Source: Acaricomes phytoseiuli DSM 14247 (GTDB taxonomy: Bacteria > Actinomycetota > Actinomycetes > Actinomycetales > Micrococcaceae). From it: DNA of 32,389 nucleotides. The notes under the pieces were generated by a model. It had not been told where the DNA came from and did no database searches. It saw only the letters and a program-made list of their open reading frames with translations. A program made the translations under genes and the position numbers. Positions 32,153-32,389 of this stretch are shown here, one piece after another. Numbering within the stretch: position 1 is the stretch's first letter; the number at the start of each line of letters is the position of its first letter. The stretch lies in NCBI RefSeq assembly GCF_000376245.1, contig NZ_AQXM01000040.1:1-32389 (forward strand), given 5' to 3'.

Positions 32153-32389
32153 TCAGGCCGCTTTCGCGTCCGTGTAGATCGTCTCAAACTCTACGGGAGT
32201 GAGTTTGCCGAGGCCGCGTTGCCGGCGTCTTCGGTTGTACTTCGTTTCGATCCAGGAAACGATCGCGAGGCGGAGGTCAGCGCGAGTGTTCCAGCATCTC
32301 GTGTTGAGCACGTTCTTCTGAAGCAGGCTGAAGAAACTCTCCATGCTCGCGTTATCGCCAGCTCCGTAGGACCGGCCCATGGAGCCGAT
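32153..32389 (-). CDS. IS3-family transposase OrfB, C-terminal fragment
   Basis: The last 78 residues of the DDE integrase-type transposase. SYGAGDNASMESFFSLLQKN contains the final catalytic Glu of the DDE triad (NASMESFF), followed by RADLRLAIVSWIETKYNRRR and TPVEFETIY, a typical IS3-family C-terminus. The stop TGA lies at 32153-32155, 17 bases inside the inverted repeat. The remainder continues beyond the window. Confidence 0.93.
   Translation of the reverse strand: MGSMGRSYGAGDNASMESFFSLLQKNVLNTRCWNTRADLRLAIVSWIETKYNRRRRQRGLGKLTPVEFETIYTDAKAA

Larger units (their letters stand above)
32111..32389 (-). mobile_element. IS3-family insertion sequence, orfB end (right copy)
   Basis: The second copy of the element begins at 32111 with the inverted repeat and runs off the right edge. 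It has the same orientation as the left copy, so the 32-kb segment lies between two directly repeated IS copies. The host bases before it are CCA at 32108-32110; the duplicate at the far side is outside. Confidence 0.85.

Noticed and set aside
1-32389. Possible composite transposon formed by the two IS copies
   Set aside because: The interval carries core genes (pckG, upp, tadA, tRNAs) and both edges look like contig ends at a repeat, so mobility of the whole segment is unlikely; kept only as an observation on the IS copies.

Overview
The window reads as chromosomal DNA of a high-GC actinobacterium, most likely of the Micrococcaceae (Arthrobacter/Renibacterium/Psychromicrobium type). The lineage call is an inference. 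It rests on GTP-type PEP carboxykinase, an actinobacterial c-di-AMP riboswitch in front of a transglycosylase-like cell-wall protein, PhoP/TrcR-like two-component genes, a YhgE/Pip operon, a RecQ with a phosphoribosyltransferase-like tail, and many GTG starts and leaderless-type promoters. No rRNA or CRISPR array is present.

Both edges of the window are cut inside copies of the same IS3-family insertion sequence. The left copy ends at 170 and the right copy begins at 32111. They share a perfect 25-bp terminal inverted repeat and have the same orientation. Each copy has destroyed a gene: the left one removed the N-terminal part of a type I restriction subunit (hsdR remnant 171-1898, next to tRNA-Ser), and the right one cut an unidentified gene (31804-32110) in an AT-richer, degenerate tail that also holds a PAP2 phosphatase fragment.

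Region by region. 2.0-4.9 kb: tRNA-Ser(CGA), tadA, upp, a small membrane gene broken at a C6 tract, and a transglycosylase-like secreted protein behind a ydaO-type riboswitch. 4.9-9.2 kb: a leaderless marR-MFS exporter operon whose end overlaps, tail to tail, a sensor kinase/response regulator pair. 9.2-11.1 kb: a regulatory island with a 36-residue amphipathic peptide gene (strong SD, two strong hairpins) next to an OmpR-type winged-helix regulator that lacks a receiver domain. 11.1-17.5 kb: SixA-like phosphatase; an ATGA-coupled operon of degenerate ABC-type ATPase, YhgE/Pip protein and TetR, with a perfect 34-bp palindrome in its promoter; a flavoprotein disulfide reductase; a second TetR gene. 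18.1-24.1 kb: tRNA-Arg(ACG), pckG, a universal stress protein, and a tctCBA tricarboxylate-type uptake operon. pckG and tctC each have a CRP/GlxR-like site, suggesting shared carbon-source control of gluconeogenesis and organic acid uptake. 24.1-31.1 kb: a nitric-oxide module (nsrR-hmp) downstream of a phosphohexomutase, recQ, a small hypothetical gene, and an LLM flavin oxidoreductase.

Several genes carry single-base lesions: tctA has lost its start frame, hmp has TGA at a conserved Cys codon, and the small membrane gene is frameshifted. With the IS insertions this points to a genome in decay, or to sequencing errors at those sites. The best candidates for something undescribed are the 36-residue peptide with its neighbouring regulators, the TGA-for-Cys flavohemoglobin, and the YhgE operon with its inactive-looking ATPase.
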